From Flavobacteriales bacterium (GTDB lineage: Bacteria; Bacteroidota; Bacteroidia; Flavobacteriales; JASBRU01), in contig JASBRU010000005.1 in the NCBI GenBank assembly GCA_030149285.1, positions 62,001 through 126,000 of the forward strand: DNA of 64,000 nt, read 5' to 3'. A program made the translations under genes and the position numbers. Positions 44,888 through 53,827 of the stretch are shown here, one piece after another. Position 1 is the stretch's first letter. Each line of letters opens with the position of its first letter. Below the pieces are notes generated by a model. That model saw only the letters and a program-made list of their open reading frames with translations, made no database searches and was not told the DNA's origin.

Positions 44888-45627
44888 GTGAGATAGAAAA
44901 TAGCGACCATTGGTTTACTGAGTGGTTTAATACACCTTATTATCAAATACTGTACAAACACAGAGATGATAATGAGGCACAGTTTTTTATGGATAACCTA
45001 CTCACACATTGGAGTTTTCCGAAAAACACAAAAGTATTAGATGCACCTTGTGGAACAGGTCGACACTCTATCTATTTAAATAAAAAAGGGTTTAATGTTA
45101 CCGGTATTGACCTCTCTAAAACCATGATAACTGAAGCTAAACCTTTTATCTGTAGAAAGCTAAAGTTTGATGAGCATGATATGCGCGAAGTTTATAAAGA
45201 GGAGTCTTTTGATGTGGTCCTAAATCTATTTACCAGTTTTGGCTACTTTGAAAGTGGAGAAAACCAACAAACTATTAATGCTTTTTCTAAGAGTTTAAAA
45301 AAAGGAGGCACTCTTTTAATAGACTTTATGAATGTGAAAAAGGTTTTACTGGGTTTAGTTGAAGAGGAAATAAAAACCGTTGAAGGTATTAAGTTTCATA
45401 TCAATAGATTTATTGATGGCAACTACATTGTAAAGCGTATTGAATTTACAGATAAAGGTAAGCAACACAAATACTGTGAAAAAGTAAAAGTAATTACACT
45501 CTCTGACTTTGATACTTATTTAAAAAAAGCAGGGTTAACCACAGTTAACCTTTTTGGCGATTACAGCCTAAATGATTTTGACGCCACAAAATCTGACCGA
45601 TTAATTATTGAAGCAAGAAAAATTTAA
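44884..45627 (+). CDS. Class I SAM-dependent methyltransferase (TTG start)
   Basis: A 247-residue methyltransferase. Motif I VLDAPCGTGRHSIYL binds SAM, followed by VTGIDLSKTMI and FDVVLNLFTSFGYF. The N-terminus HWFTEWFNTPYYQILYKHRD is well conserved in Bacteroidota members. No ATG is available before that region. TTG at 44884 (L-S-E-I-E-N) overlaps the symporter stop as TTGA, making coupled initiation likely. The substrate is unknown, and the start is inferred. Confidence 0.85.
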   Translation: MSEIENSDHWFTEWFNTPYYQILYKHRDDNEAQFFMDNLLTHWSFPKNTKVLDAPCGTGRHSIYLNKKGFNVTGIDLSKTMITEAKPFICRKLKFDEHDMREVYKEESFDVVLNLFTSFGYFESGENQQTINAFSKSLKKGGTLLIDFMNVKKVLLGLVEEEIKTVEGIKFHINRFIDGNYIVKRIEFTDKGKQHKYCEKVKVITLSDFDTYLKKAGLTTVNLFGDYSLNDFDATKSDRLIIEARKI

Positions 45628-46385
45628 TGACAGCATTTATACTTCTATTTTTATCTGTAGCTGTTGGTATTGGTTTGGGATATCTTATTAAACCCGACAA
45701 TAAAAACAGCATCAAACTATTACTATCCTTTAGTGGAGCTTATTTATTTGCAATTGTTATCTTTCATTTACTACCTGAACTATATCAGCCTCATAATCAT
45801 TTTCCCGAAGACCTTATAGTACTAGATGATGTAAAAACTATTGGTTTATTTATTGCTGCAGGATTTTTATTTCAAATTGTGCTTGAGTTTTTCTCTGGTG
45901 GTGTAGAACACGGGCATATTCACACACATAATTATAGAGAAGGAATAGTTCCTTTTAGCTTATATCTAAGTTTATGCATTCATGCGCTTTTTGAGGGGAT
46001 GCCTTTAGACACAATTACTGGTAATTTCTTTTATGGAGGATGTACTGCTGGCGAAATACACTCACATGATAGCTCATTACTCTACGGTATTGTTTTACAC
46101 AAAATACCTGTAAGTATGATGTTGTTTGCTTTTTTCAGGCAGTTAAAAATAAAAACAAGTACTAATATTTTATTGCTGTTTGTATTTGCATTAATGGCTC
46201 CTTTAGGGATGTTTATTGCAGAGTTCATTCCACAAAATCACACTTATATTACGGCCATCGTAACAGGTATTTTCTTACATATTTCTACAACCATATTATT
46301 TGAGAGTAGTGCCAATCACCGTTTCAATCTTATAAAAATAGCTACAGTAATTGGTGCCACATTACTTGCATGGGCAACTTTATAA
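45627..46385 (+). CDS. ZIP-family metal transporter
   Basis: A 252-residue membrane protein with about eight helices. Seen: the His-containing helix LSLCIHALFEGMPL with the intramembrane HxxxEG metal site, GIVLHKIPVSMML with the second metal-site His, and a His-rich loop (EHGHIHTHNYREG). The family imports Zn2+, Fe2+ or Mn2+. It overlaps the methyltransferase stop by one base (TAATG). The metal cannot be fixed from sequence. Confidence 0.87.
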   Translation: MTAFILLFLSVAVGIGLGYLIKPDNKNSIKLLLSFSGAYLFAIVIFHLLPELYQPHNHFPEDLIVLDDVKTIGLFIAAGFLFQIVLEFFSGGVEHGHIHTHNYREGIVPFSLYLSLCIHALFEGMPLDTITGNFFYGGCTAGEIHSHDSSLLYGIVLHKIPVSMMLFAFFRQLKIKTSTNILLLFVFALMAPLGMFIAEFIPQNHTYITAIVTGIFLHISTTILFESSANHRFNLIKIATVIGATLLAWATL

Positions 46386-46457
46386 AAGAAATAGATTTTA
46401 CCTATTAAACAATAGAAACTAGCTATGTGTTTTACTATCTAAACGCCTTAAAATGGC

Positions 46458-46465
46458 TATATTTG
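46458..46465 (+). promoter_or_regulatory. Candidate -7 element for the peroxiredoxin gene
   Basis: TATATTTG matches TAnnTTTG and ends 44 bases before the ATG. The -33 region has only TGTTTT at 46428-46433, with a long spacer. Confidence 0.45.
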
Positions 46466-46509
46466 TTCAACGAAATCAAGACAAATTTTAACCTTAAAAA
46501 TCAAATAAA

Positions 46510-47145
46510 ATGGCTGTATTAGTAGGAAAAAAAGCTCCATCTTTTATCTCTGCTGCCGTAACAGACGGCGTAAATATTGTAGAAGACTTTAGCTTAGAAC
46601 AATATATTGGTAAAAAGTATGTAGTGCTTTTCTTCTATCCAAAAGACTTTACATTTGTTTGCCCAACAGAATTACACGCTTTTCAAGAAAAATTAGCTGA
46701 ATTTGAAAAACGCAACACTCAAGTTATTGCTGTATCTACAGATACTGAGCAATCTCACTGGGGTTGGTTACAAATGGATAAAAAACAAGGTGGTATTAAA
46801 GGTGTTACATACCCTGTAGTAGCTGACACCAACAAAACTATCTCTATGAACTATGATGTTTTAGCGGGAGAGTTGTTCTTTAACGAAGAAACCGGTGAAA
46901 TGGATGCAGAAGGAGAATTAGTTGCTTACCGTGGTTTATTCTTAATAGACTTAGACGGTGTTGTACGTCACCAATTGGTAAATGACTTACCATTAGGTCG
47001 TAACATTGATGAGGCTATCCGTATGGTAGACGCTTTGAAATTCTTTGAAGAGAATGGCGAAGTTTGCCCTGCAAACTGGAGCGAAGGTAAACAAGCAATG
47101 AATGCTACACATGATGGTGTTGCAGATTACTTATCTGCAAACTAA
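46510..47145 (+). CDS. 2-Cys peroxiredoxin (AhpC/Prx1 type)
   Basis: Reduces peroxides through an active-site Cys. The peroxidatic motif is FFYPKDFTFVCPTELHAF and the resolving Cys lies in ENGEVCPANWSEG. A 211-residue protein with the C-terminal arm of typical 2-Cys peroxiredoxins. The following gene is a second, different peroxidase, so this is a peroxide-defence pair. A terminator hairpin separates the two genes. Confidence 0.96.
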   Translation: MAVLVGKKAPSFISAAVTDGVNIVEDFSLEQYIGKKYVVLFFYPKDFTFVCPTELHAFQEKLAEFEKRNTQVIAVSTDTEQSHWGWLQMDKKQGGIKGVTYPVVADTNKTISMNYDVLAGELFFNEETGEMDAEGELVAYRGLFLIDLDGVVRHQLVNDLPLGRNIDEAIRMVDALKFFEENGEVCPANWSEGKQAMNATHDGVADYLSAN

Positions 47146-47165
47146 TCAAACCATAAAACAATTTT

Positions 47166-47190
47166 AAGCCTCCTATAAGGAGGCTTTTTT
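47166..47190 (+). terminator. Rho-independent terminator or attenuator after the peroxiredoxin gene
   Basis: AAGCCTCCT, loop ATA, AGGAGGCTT followed by TTTT. The tpx start is only about 20 bases further, leaving little room for a separate promoter, so partial read-through into tpx is likely. Confidence 0.88.
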
Positions 47191-47210
47191 AATCTCATAA
47201 AAACAAAACT

Positions 47211-47711
47211 ATGGCAAATATAACTTTAGGCGGCAATGCTGCCAGTACGGTAGGTAACTTACCGGAAGTTGGTACAAAAGCTCCTGCTTTTACACTTACA
47301 GGTGTTGATATGGCAGAAAAATCATTAAATGATTATGCTGGTAAAAAAGTGGTATTAAACATTTTTCCAAGTGTAGACACCGGTACTTGTGCTGCATCAG
47401 TACGCAGGTTTAACCAAGAAGCTCAAAGTTTAGATAATACTGTTGTATTATGTATATCTAAAGATTTACCCTTTGCGCAAAAGCGTTTTTGTGGTGCAGA
47501 AGGATTGGATAATGTAGTAATGCTCTCTGAGTTTAAAAACAACCAGTTTAGCGATGCTTACGGATTGAGAGTAAACACAGGTGCATTTGACGGTTTACAC
47601 TCTCGTTGTATAGTAGTTTTAGACGAAAACGGTATGGTAAAACATACCGAACAAGTAGCTGAAATAGCAAACGAGCCCAATTATGACAATGCTTTAGCAG
47701 CATTAAAATAA
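47211..47711 (+). CDS. tpx: Thiol peroxidase (atypical 2-Cys peroxiredoxin, Tpx)
   Basis: A 166-residue peroxidase. Seen: the peroxidatic Cys in FPSVDTGTCAASVRRFN, the resolving Cys in KRFCGAEGLDNV, and the Tpx-typical N-terminus (GNAASTVGNLPEVGTKAPAFTLTG). It uses thioredoxin as electron donor in known members. It follows the AhpC-type gene after 65 bases and ends before a terminator that faces the DGQHR cassette. Confidence 0.96.
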   Translation: MANITLGGNAASTVGNLPEVGTKAPAFTLTGVDMAEKSLNDYAGKKVVLNIFPSVDTGTCAASVRRFNQEAQSLDNTVVLCISKDLPFAQKRFCGAEGLDNVVMLSEFKNNQFSDAYGLRVNTGAFDGLHSRCIVVLDENGMVKHTEQVAEIANEPNYDNALAALK

Positions 47712-47733
47712 TACTCAATAATATAGATTAAGA

Positions 47734-47766
47734 AAAGCCTCCGAATTGGGGGCTTTAATTTTTTTT
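47734..47766. terminator. Terminator between tpx and the DGQHR gene
   Basis: AAAGCCTCC, loop GAATT, GGGGGCTTT followed by AATTTTTTTT. The stem contains one T-G pair. It overlaps the 3' end of the minus-strand gene that ends at 47755. Confidence 0.8.
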
Positions 47767-50097
47767 AATTAATTCTTTATGTATCCCTTCTAAAAACCCA
47801 ACTTCTTCTTTATTTAATCTTTTTTCTTTTGTCCCTTCATGAGCCCATAAATTCCTGTAAGAATTGAATTTTGATATCCATTTAGTTCTGTCCGCAATAC
47901 TATTAAACCCTTCTCCAATATCTATTGAAAATACTTCTTGAAATGGTTTTATATTGTCTTCGGGTATTTTAGTCCAATACTTCTTTATAATAGTTAGGTA
48001 ATCATTTATATTAAACATTTCAGTCCAATGAACATCCTTTTTACCTAACTTTTGCTTATAGTTCCTCTCCATTTCTTCTTCAGCTCTTTTCATGCACTCA
48101 CGCTTAATACTGTTAATTTCAAGCTCCCAGTTTTCTTCATATAGAGATTTTATAGTATCTAATACAGTATTCTTCATAAATCTCTCTATTTCTACTCCAT
48201 ACTTTCTTCCTTCATCTTGTAATTGATCATTTTGTCTTTCTCTCCAATCAATTAAATCAATAGGTTCATAATCATTAAACCTTTTATTAATCATTGTTTG
48301 AAATGAACGAAGCCAAAATGTCTCAGCCCCTTGCCCCATTAATAGGAGAAGCTTTTCCTCTTCTTCTTTATTAACTTCTCTTATTTCTTGCATCAATGCT
48401 TCAATATACTTTTCAATTGCTTCAAATCTACTTTCAGGAGAAGTACTTGTATTAAATTTATACTCCTCTGATGTAAATGAATTCAAGCTTCCTAAAAGAC
48501 AAATAAAAGCATATGTCCCTCTATTAGATAATATAAAGTACTTCTCTTTTTCGTAAATATCTCTATGATTGCTTTCAACATATTCATAACATAAACTAAT
48601 AAATTTTACTATTTGCCTTTTTGTCTTAAGCATTTCGTTATTGTGGTTATGATTATTTACATCATAAAACGAAGTATTTGAACCTGTGTCAATATATTTA
48701 TTACCCTTTGCTGTTGGTAACAAGCCTGACTTTGTTAAAGCTTTATAAAAAGGTTGAAACGTTAATATTGAGGAATCTTCTCCAATAGATATTTTATTAA
48801 AAAGAGGACTTGATTGCGAATTTGACAATTCTTTTATTATTGATGACTTTAATGCTTTCAGCCTTGAATCTGCTTTATCAGAACCCCAAAACAAGTCCTC
48901 TTCTAAAGTCAACTTTAAACTTGGACTTACCGCCTTTTGATTTTGATTTATATCCATGAACATTTCTAATTGCTCAAGTGATTCCAAATCGGTAAATGCT
49001 ACAACAGGTATAGTATTACTCTCTTTATATTTAGAGTTTGCATAACCATAAACCCTATGTTGTCCATCAATAATATAAGCTATTGAATAAGCATTAGGGA
49101 TTTTTATAGTTCCGTATTTTGATGAAGAGTCTTTTGATTTGGATGATGATTCAAAAAGTATTTTATTTTTCGCTTGGTTAAAGTTTAAAATTATTGAATT
49201 AGGGAAAAAACCACCTTCATCAATAAACTTAGTAATACCTTTTAATCTACTGGGAACCAATAAACGCTGATACGTGGGCATTTCAGATTGATTGGCTCTT
49301 GTCCTGTGAAGAATAAAACCTATTTTTAGCAGGAGAGTAGGCTCTATAGAAAACATATAATACTTTTTTCCTCCCATCACACCTTGAACAGCAGGCACTT
49401 CTATTTTATCTAAATTAATAAGTTGGTTTTTAAAAATTAAACCTAAGAATTGATACTTTGCAGCACCTTTGTAGTTCTTTATTAAATTATTAACATAGTC
49501 ATAAGTGTTATCGTTGTAGTAAAATGAATTTGTACTATTAAGTCTTGTTATATCGCTACCATCAAGCTCTATTCTTAAGTTTCTTGTGGCAAAAATGTAT
49601 TTAAGTTTCAGGTTTCTTGTAAACGCTTGATTTATGACTTTTTTAAATCCATTAAGCCTCATGCTTAAAGCATCAAAGTCCTCCTTAAAAGAAGGGGCTT
49701 TTTTCAATTTTGAGCTTGACTTACATTCAACAATAAGTATTGTGTCCTCACTTACAGCAACTACATCTATCTGTTTTTTATCGCCTTTATTTTTGCCAAA
49801 TGGTAGAAAGCAATTATCATCATAATTCAAATATCTGTACCCTAAATTATAAAACTGACACCAAACGTCATCTTCAAATTGTTTATTATGAGGCTTAGCT
49901 TTTCTAATCCTTGTTTTAGTCTTTAACTCTCGTTCAATCTCCCAGCCCTTATTTATATATTCATCCGCCATTGAATGATCAACACTTTTTACATAATATT
50001 TACTTTTTTTTGCTTTATATAGCTTTCCCAAATAAGAGACGTCTGAAGTCAATTTATTCTTGAAACCATCGATTTCTATTTGCTCTAAAAAACTCAT
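47755..50097 (-). CDS. Multidomain DGQHR protein with PD-(D/E)XK-like N-terminus and HEPN-like C-terminus
   Basis: A 780-residue protein of unusual build. Residues about 70-170 contain a PD-(D/E)XK-like nuclease pattern: Glu75, Asp111 (QIDVVAVS) and Glu124-x-Lys126 (LIVECKS). The middle holds the DndB-type DGQHR signature at 344-348 (IIDGQHRVYGY) and the associated MDINQNQKAVSP at about 381-392. The C-terminus has FNSYRNLWAHEG, with Arg748 and His753 in an R-x4-H spacing like Swt1-type HEPN ribonucleases. Its ATG overlaps the stop of a Dam-family methyltransferase. Function is inferred as a restriction or antiphage effector. Confidence 0.8.
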   Translation of the reverse strand: MSFLEQIEIDGFKNKLTSDVSYLGKLYKAKKSKYYVKSVDHSMADEYINKGWEIERELKTKTRIRKAKPHNKQFEDDVWCQFYNLGYRYLNYDDNCFLPFGKNKGDKKQIDVVAVSEDTILIVECKSSSKLKKAPSFKEDFDALSMRLNGFKKVINQAFTRNLKLKYIFATRNLRIELDGSDITRLNSTNSFYYNDNTYDYVNNLIKNYKGAAKYQFLGLIFKNQLINLDKIEVPAVQGVMGGKKYYMFSIEPTLLLKIGFILHRTRANQSEMPTYQRLLVPSRLKGITKFIDEGGFFPNSIILNFNQAKNKILFESSSKSKDSSSKYGTIKIPNAYSIAYIIDGQHRVYGYANSKYKESNTIPVVAFTDLESLEQLEMFMDINQNQKAVSPSLKLTLEEDLFWGSDKADSRLKALKSSIIKELSNSQSSPLFNKISIGEDSSILTFQPFYKALTKSGLLPTAKGNKYIDTGSNTSFYDVNNHNHNNEMLKTKRQIVKFISLCYEYVESNHRDIYEKEKYFILSNRGTYAFICLLGSLNSFTSEEYKFNTSTSPESRFEAIEKYIEALMQEIREVNKEEEEKLLLLMGQGAETFWLRSFQTMINKRFNDYEPIDLIDWRERQNDQLQDEGRKYGVEIERFMKNTVLDTIKSLYEENWELEINSIKRECMKRAEEEMERNYKQKLGKKDVHWTEMFNINDYLTIIKKYWTKIPEDNIKPFQEVFSIDIGEGFNSIADRTKWISKFNSYRNLWAHEGTKEKRLNKEEVGFLEGIHKELIKKN

Positions 50098-50924
50098 CTA
50101 ATAGTATTTGTAATTATTATTTCTGCATACTTCCCCCTTTTTGCATACTTCCCTCCCACCATACTTGATCTTTTTACTTCAAATAACCTATCATTAGAAT
50201 TAAAAATATCTTTTATTGTTTCATGAGCAGCGTTAGTAAGTATGTAATATGCTCCTAGCTCCTTGATTTCTTGTATTGTCCTAGATAGACGATATTGATC
50301 TTCAAGTGAGAATATTTTCTGATTATACTGTATAAAACCGTTATTATTATGAGTAACGGTATAAGGAGGATCTAAAAAAACTAAATCATTCTGTTTAACA
50401 TTCTTAGTAACAGTATCAAAATCAGAATAATTTATTCTTGTATTTTGTAGCACTTTACTTACGGCTACAATATTGTCAAAATCAAATTCATAATTATCTC
50501 TATAACCATAAGGAACATTATATTCCCCTTTTAAATTTACTCTATAAATACCATTAAATGATGTTTGATTTAAATATATAAATCGAGCTGCTTTCTTGAA
50601 GTCTTTTCTATAGTTACTCGATCTAATCTTATAATACTCTTCCTTTGTATTTTTAAATTGTTTCAGCTCTTTAATTACAGCTTCTACATCGTATTTAATA
50701 CAACAGTACGTTTCAATTAATTCTTGATTTAAATCTGAAATAAAAGAAATACTCTCAGATTGATGGAGGTGAAAAAAAACAGCTCCTCCTCCTATAAATG
50801 GTTCATGGTATTGATTAAACCCATTTCTTGGTAAGTAGTTTTCTATGTCCTTGAGCAACCATCTCTTCCCACCCGCCCATCTTAAAAATGGTTTACAAAT
50901 AATTTTTTCTGGGGTAGTAGCCAT
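50094..50924 (-). CDS. Dam-family DNA adenine N6-methyltransferase
   Basis: A 276-residue class alpha N6-adenine methyltransferase. Seen: the SAM-binding opening PFLRWAGGKRWLL (residues 12-24), HEPFIGGGAVFFHL, the family's YLNQTSFNGIYRVN, and catalytic DPPY at 185-188. Relatives such as Dam and M.DpnII methylate GATC, but the target here is not proven. ATG 50924 was chosen because it directly precedes the conserved start and follows a -7-like element. It overlaps the DGQHR gene through ATGA, like a modification gene paired with its restriction partner. Confidence 0.92.
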   Translation of the reverse strand: MATTPEKIICKPFLRWAGGKRWLLKDIENYLPRNGFNQYHEPFIGGGAVFFHLHQSESISFISDLNQELIETYCCIKYDVEAVIKELKQFKNTKEEYYKIRSSNYRKDFKKAARFIYLNQTSFNGIYRVNLKGEYNVPYGYRDNYEFDFDNIVAVSKVLQNTRINYSDFDTVTKNVKQNDLVFLDPPYTVTHNNNGFIQYNQKIFSLEDQYRLSRTIQEIKELGAYYILTNAAHETIKDIFNSNDRLFEVKRSSMVGGKYAKRGKYAEIIITNTIR

Positions 50925-50947
50925 AATTACTAGAATTCTCAATAAAC

Positions 50948-50955
50948 CAAATATA
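50948..50955 (-). promoter_or_regulatory. Candidate -7 element for the methyltransferase-DGQHR operon
   Basis: The minus strand reads TATATTTG, ending 23 bases before the ATG at 50924. No TTG lies at the usual -33 spacing. Confidence 0.5.
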
Positions 50956-51026
50956 GCATTATTTAACAACTCCGTTTTTCGGTAATAAAAGTCTACAGGT
51001 GGCTTATATTTTTATATGGCTTTTTC

Positions 51027-52448
51027 TTAATTACCATAGAGCTTACCCGCTGCCCAGTAAACCCCGTTGTAAGAAATGTTGTACTTAGAAATAAACTGCA
51101 TCAACTTTATTTGAGCAGCTATCAAATTCACTTCCCTTCTATTTATAATAAAAAGTGAACTCTCGCCGGCATCAAACATTTGTTTTTCGCCTTGTAAGAG
51201 TTTATCATAATTATTTACGGCCTTGCTATACAAATTCACCTGAGTAAGGAGGTTTTGCTGCTCATTATAATATTGTAATACTTTGTTTCTTATTTCTAAG
51301 CCTTTTTGTTGCTGCAAATACTCTGTGTCTTGCATTTTTATCTTAGTAAGCTGTAAGTTACCCCTTGCTTCTCTTAAAAATATTGGAAAACTAAACTCTA
51401 CACCCCACTTATAGTTTTGTAATGAAAAATTATCTGCATAGTCTCCTCCTTGTGGTTCAGCTAAGAGGTTATAATTAAGGTTTAATTTTGGTTTTAAAGA
51501 CTCTGCCTTTAATCTTCTTTCAATATCTAATGAGCTTAATTTATAGTCATACAATTGCAATTGAGGATGATCTTGGCTTAAATTTTCTAATATAGTTTGC
51601 AAAGAATCGTTGTATATAACTGTCTGAGAAATATCTAGATTACTGAACAAAGGAGGCACAAGACTATCTGTTATTTGTAAAGGGGTGTTATTCTCAAACC
51701 ATAAGAAGTTTGACAGTTCTAATGTTTTGTTCTGATACTGAAGCCTAGATTCATTCCTATTCATTTCTCTATTCTGAATTTGAATATAAGCTTCCAAAGT
51801 ATCTATGGCGGGCTTATCTCCCAATAAATAACTTTGCTTTACAGCCTCAAACCTTACTTTTGCCAAGTCTAAAGCGTCTTGATATACCTTTAACTGATTC
51901 CATGTCTCAGCCCATTTCCAATATTCTTTAATAGCATCAAAATAAAAATCATTGATTAAAACCTCCTGTTGAGCTTTTGTAGATTCGGCAAAAAGCTTGG
52001 CTTGTTTAAGTGTAGCCCTACGCTTATCTATAAAAAGCCCTTGCCCAAGCGTAATTGAAGCCCCTGCATACCATAAGCCATCTGCCGGAACACTATTTTC
52101 CGGGTTTAAAAACACTCCTTGGTTTTGGTCGTAACCTGCTTTTAGTTCCAATCCGTACCATGTTGGCACTTTTAGTCCGCTACCTAAAATGTTGTAGTAC
52201 TCCTTATCATCAAAATATTTCTGATCTAAGTTACCATATAAGTAAGGATCAAAGTTTCCTCTTGCATTTCGCACGGTGCTTTCCCCTGTTTTAGCAAGTA
52301 AACTTGCCTGTTTCATTACAGGGTGATACTTGTTTACAAAAAAAAGAAAATCTTCTTGTGAAAAGGTTTTTGTATCCTGCTCCTGACTATAAGTCTGTAC
52401 TGGTAGCAGAGCAATAACAATTAATAACCATAAGTATCGTCTCATCAA
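51027..52448 (-). CDS. TolC-family outer membrane efflux protein
   Basis: A 473-residue protein with signal RRYLWLLIVIALLPVQTYSQ and long helical regions rich in Gln, Lys and Glu typical of the TolC alpha-barrel (KLFAESTKAQQEVLINDFYFDAI; NRNESRLQYQNKTLELSNFLW). It forms the outer-membrane channel of an export complex. It is the last gene of an operon with HlyD-type and ABC proteins. No terminator hairpin of quality was found after it. Confidence 0.88.
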   Translation of the reverse strand: MMRRYLWLLIVIALLPVQTYSQEQDTKTFSQEDFLFFVNKYHPVMKQASLLAKTGESTVRNARGNFDPYLYGNLDQKYFDDKEYYNILGSGLKVPTWYGLELKAGYDQNQGVFLNPENSVPADGLWYAGASITLGQGLFIDKRRATLKQAKLFAESTKAQQEVLINDFYFDAIKEYWKWAETWNQLKVYQDALDLAKVRFEAVKQSYLLGDKPAIDTLEAYIQIQNREMNRNESRLQYQNKTLELSNFLWFENNTPLQITDSLVPPLFSNLDISQTVIYNDSLQTILENLSQDHPQLQLYDYKLSSLDIERRLKAESLKPKLNLNYNLLAEPQGGDYADNFSLQNYKWGVEFSFPIFLREARGNLQLTKIKMQDTEYLQQQKGLEIRNKVLQYYNEQQNLLTQVNLYSKAVNNYDKLLQGEKQMFDAGESSLFIINRREVNLIAAQIKLMQFISKYNISYNGVYWAAGKLYGN

Positions 52449-52463
52449 ATCTTATTAAGGTTA

Positions 52464-53825
52464 TTATTTATTTTTTTCACTCTGATTAGTTGGGAGTCCC
52501 TCGGTCTTATCGTAATAATTTGGCGGAAAACCATTCAGTTTTCGCCATATTTCATACCAAATTGGTACATCTTCTAATAAAGCTAGCCCTGTTGCGCCAG
52601 ACCCCACTCTTAGCCCTTCCGGCCATTCTTTCTCATTCTCATCAGGAGACACTAGTATTCTATATTTACCATTTGGACTAATAAAATTATCTACTGCTAC
52701 TACCTTTCCGGCAAAAGTACCATAAGAGGCATTTGGCCAACCAGAGAATACTATAGATGGCCAACCATCAAATAAAAACTGAACCTGCTGCCCTGTTCTT
52801 ACTAATGGTAAGTCTACCGGTTTAATGTACATCTCAACAGCTAAATCGTACTCAGATGGCATTATACTCATCAACTCCTCGCCTTCTTTTACAGTTTCGC
52901 CAATACCAGAACGTATAGCTTTTGTAATATAACCATCTTGTGGAGCAGTTATATAATATAAGCCCGAACGAACAGAGTAATTCATATACTGATTTTGCAT
53001 TTTTGTAACCAGTGCTTCTGCATCATACATTTGAGATAAGGAAGCATATTTTTCTGACTCCGCCTTAGATAGTTTATCTCTAAATTGATTTTCTATAGAT
53101 GTAATTTCAATCTCTGCATTTATAAGCTCATTTCTAGTAGTCAATAGTTTATTTTCTGCACTTATCTTTTTGGATAATGCTTCTTGTTTTTTAGACCTTC
53201 TAGCTTCTAAATCCGTCAAAGATTTTAAGCCTTGCTCATTCAGCTTAACCATACGATCATACTGTTCATCAGCAATTCTCAAGTTAATCTCAGCTGCTTC
53301 CAAGTCTGCACTGTCAGACTGTATTTTTAATTGTGCTTGTTTTAGATAATTTTCTGCTTGCTCTAGTTTCAGCCTTTTGGTTTTAATAAGTGCATCAATC
53401 TGGCTATCTAATGCCTTTACTTTTTCCATATAAGACTTAACTGTCAACTCCTTAGACAGAATTTGGTCTTCTGTTCTTGAAAGTAAATCCGGATCAAAGT
53501 ACTCATCTTTAATTTCAGATATAAATAATATTGTATCTCCTTTATTTACATAATTACCTTCTCTTACAAACCACTTCTCTATTCTGCCTGCAATAATTGA
53601 GTTTATAGTTTGGGGTCTTTGTGATGGTGTTAATGTAGTTACATATCCCTTGGAACGAATATTCTGAGTCCATGGAAGAAACAAAATCACTAGAAATATA
53701 GTAAACAATGTTACCAGTAGTCTAGAGAATATTTTACCGGCTCTAAAGTTTTTTAGCATAGAAAAAGAAGTATACTTACTCTTATCTACCCTATGATCTA
53801 TTTTATTTGGACTTAGATTGAGCAT
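52464..53825 (-). CDS. HlyD-family membrane fusion protein
   Basis: A periplasmic adaptor of 453 residues with one N-terminal membrane helix (LLVTLFTIFLVILFLPW), a first lipoyl half (INSIIAGRIEKWFVREGNYVNKGDTIL), a long coiled-coil region (about 120-280), the second half (ITAPQDGYITKAIRSGIGETVKEGEELM), and a beta-barrel domain. It links the ABC protein to TolC. The genes lie close together (two bases from the ABC gene, 15 bases to tolC). Confidence 0.92.
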   Translation of the reverse strand: MLNLSPNKIDHRVDKSKYTSFSMLKNFRAGKIFSRLLVTLFTIFLVILFLPWTQNIRSKGYVTTLTPSQRPQTINSIIAGRIEKWFVREGNYVNKGDTILFISEIKDEYFDPDLLSRTEDQILSKELTVKSYMEKVKALDSQIDALIKTKRLKLEQAENYLKQAQLKIQSDSADLEAAEINLRIADEQYDRMVKLNEQGLKSLTDLEARRSKKQEALSKKISAENKLLTTRNELINAEIEITSIENQFRDKLSKAESEKYASLSQMYDAEALVTKMQNQYMNYSVRSGLYYITAPQDGYITKAIRSGIGETVKEGEELMSIMPSEYDLAVEMYIKPVDLPLVRTGQQVQFLFDGWPSIVFSGWPNASYGTFAGKVVAVDNFISPNGKYRILVSPDENEKEWPEGLRVGSGATGLALLEDVPIWYEIWRKLNGFPPNYYDKTEGLPTNQSEKNK

Positions 53826-53827
53826 AC

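Noticed and set aside
47712-51026. Attachment-site direct repeats flanking the methylase/DGQHR cassette
   Set aside because: Flanks were compared by eye. Only terminator-like hairpins and A/T-rich stretches were seen; no shared direct repeat, integrase or tRNA end was found.
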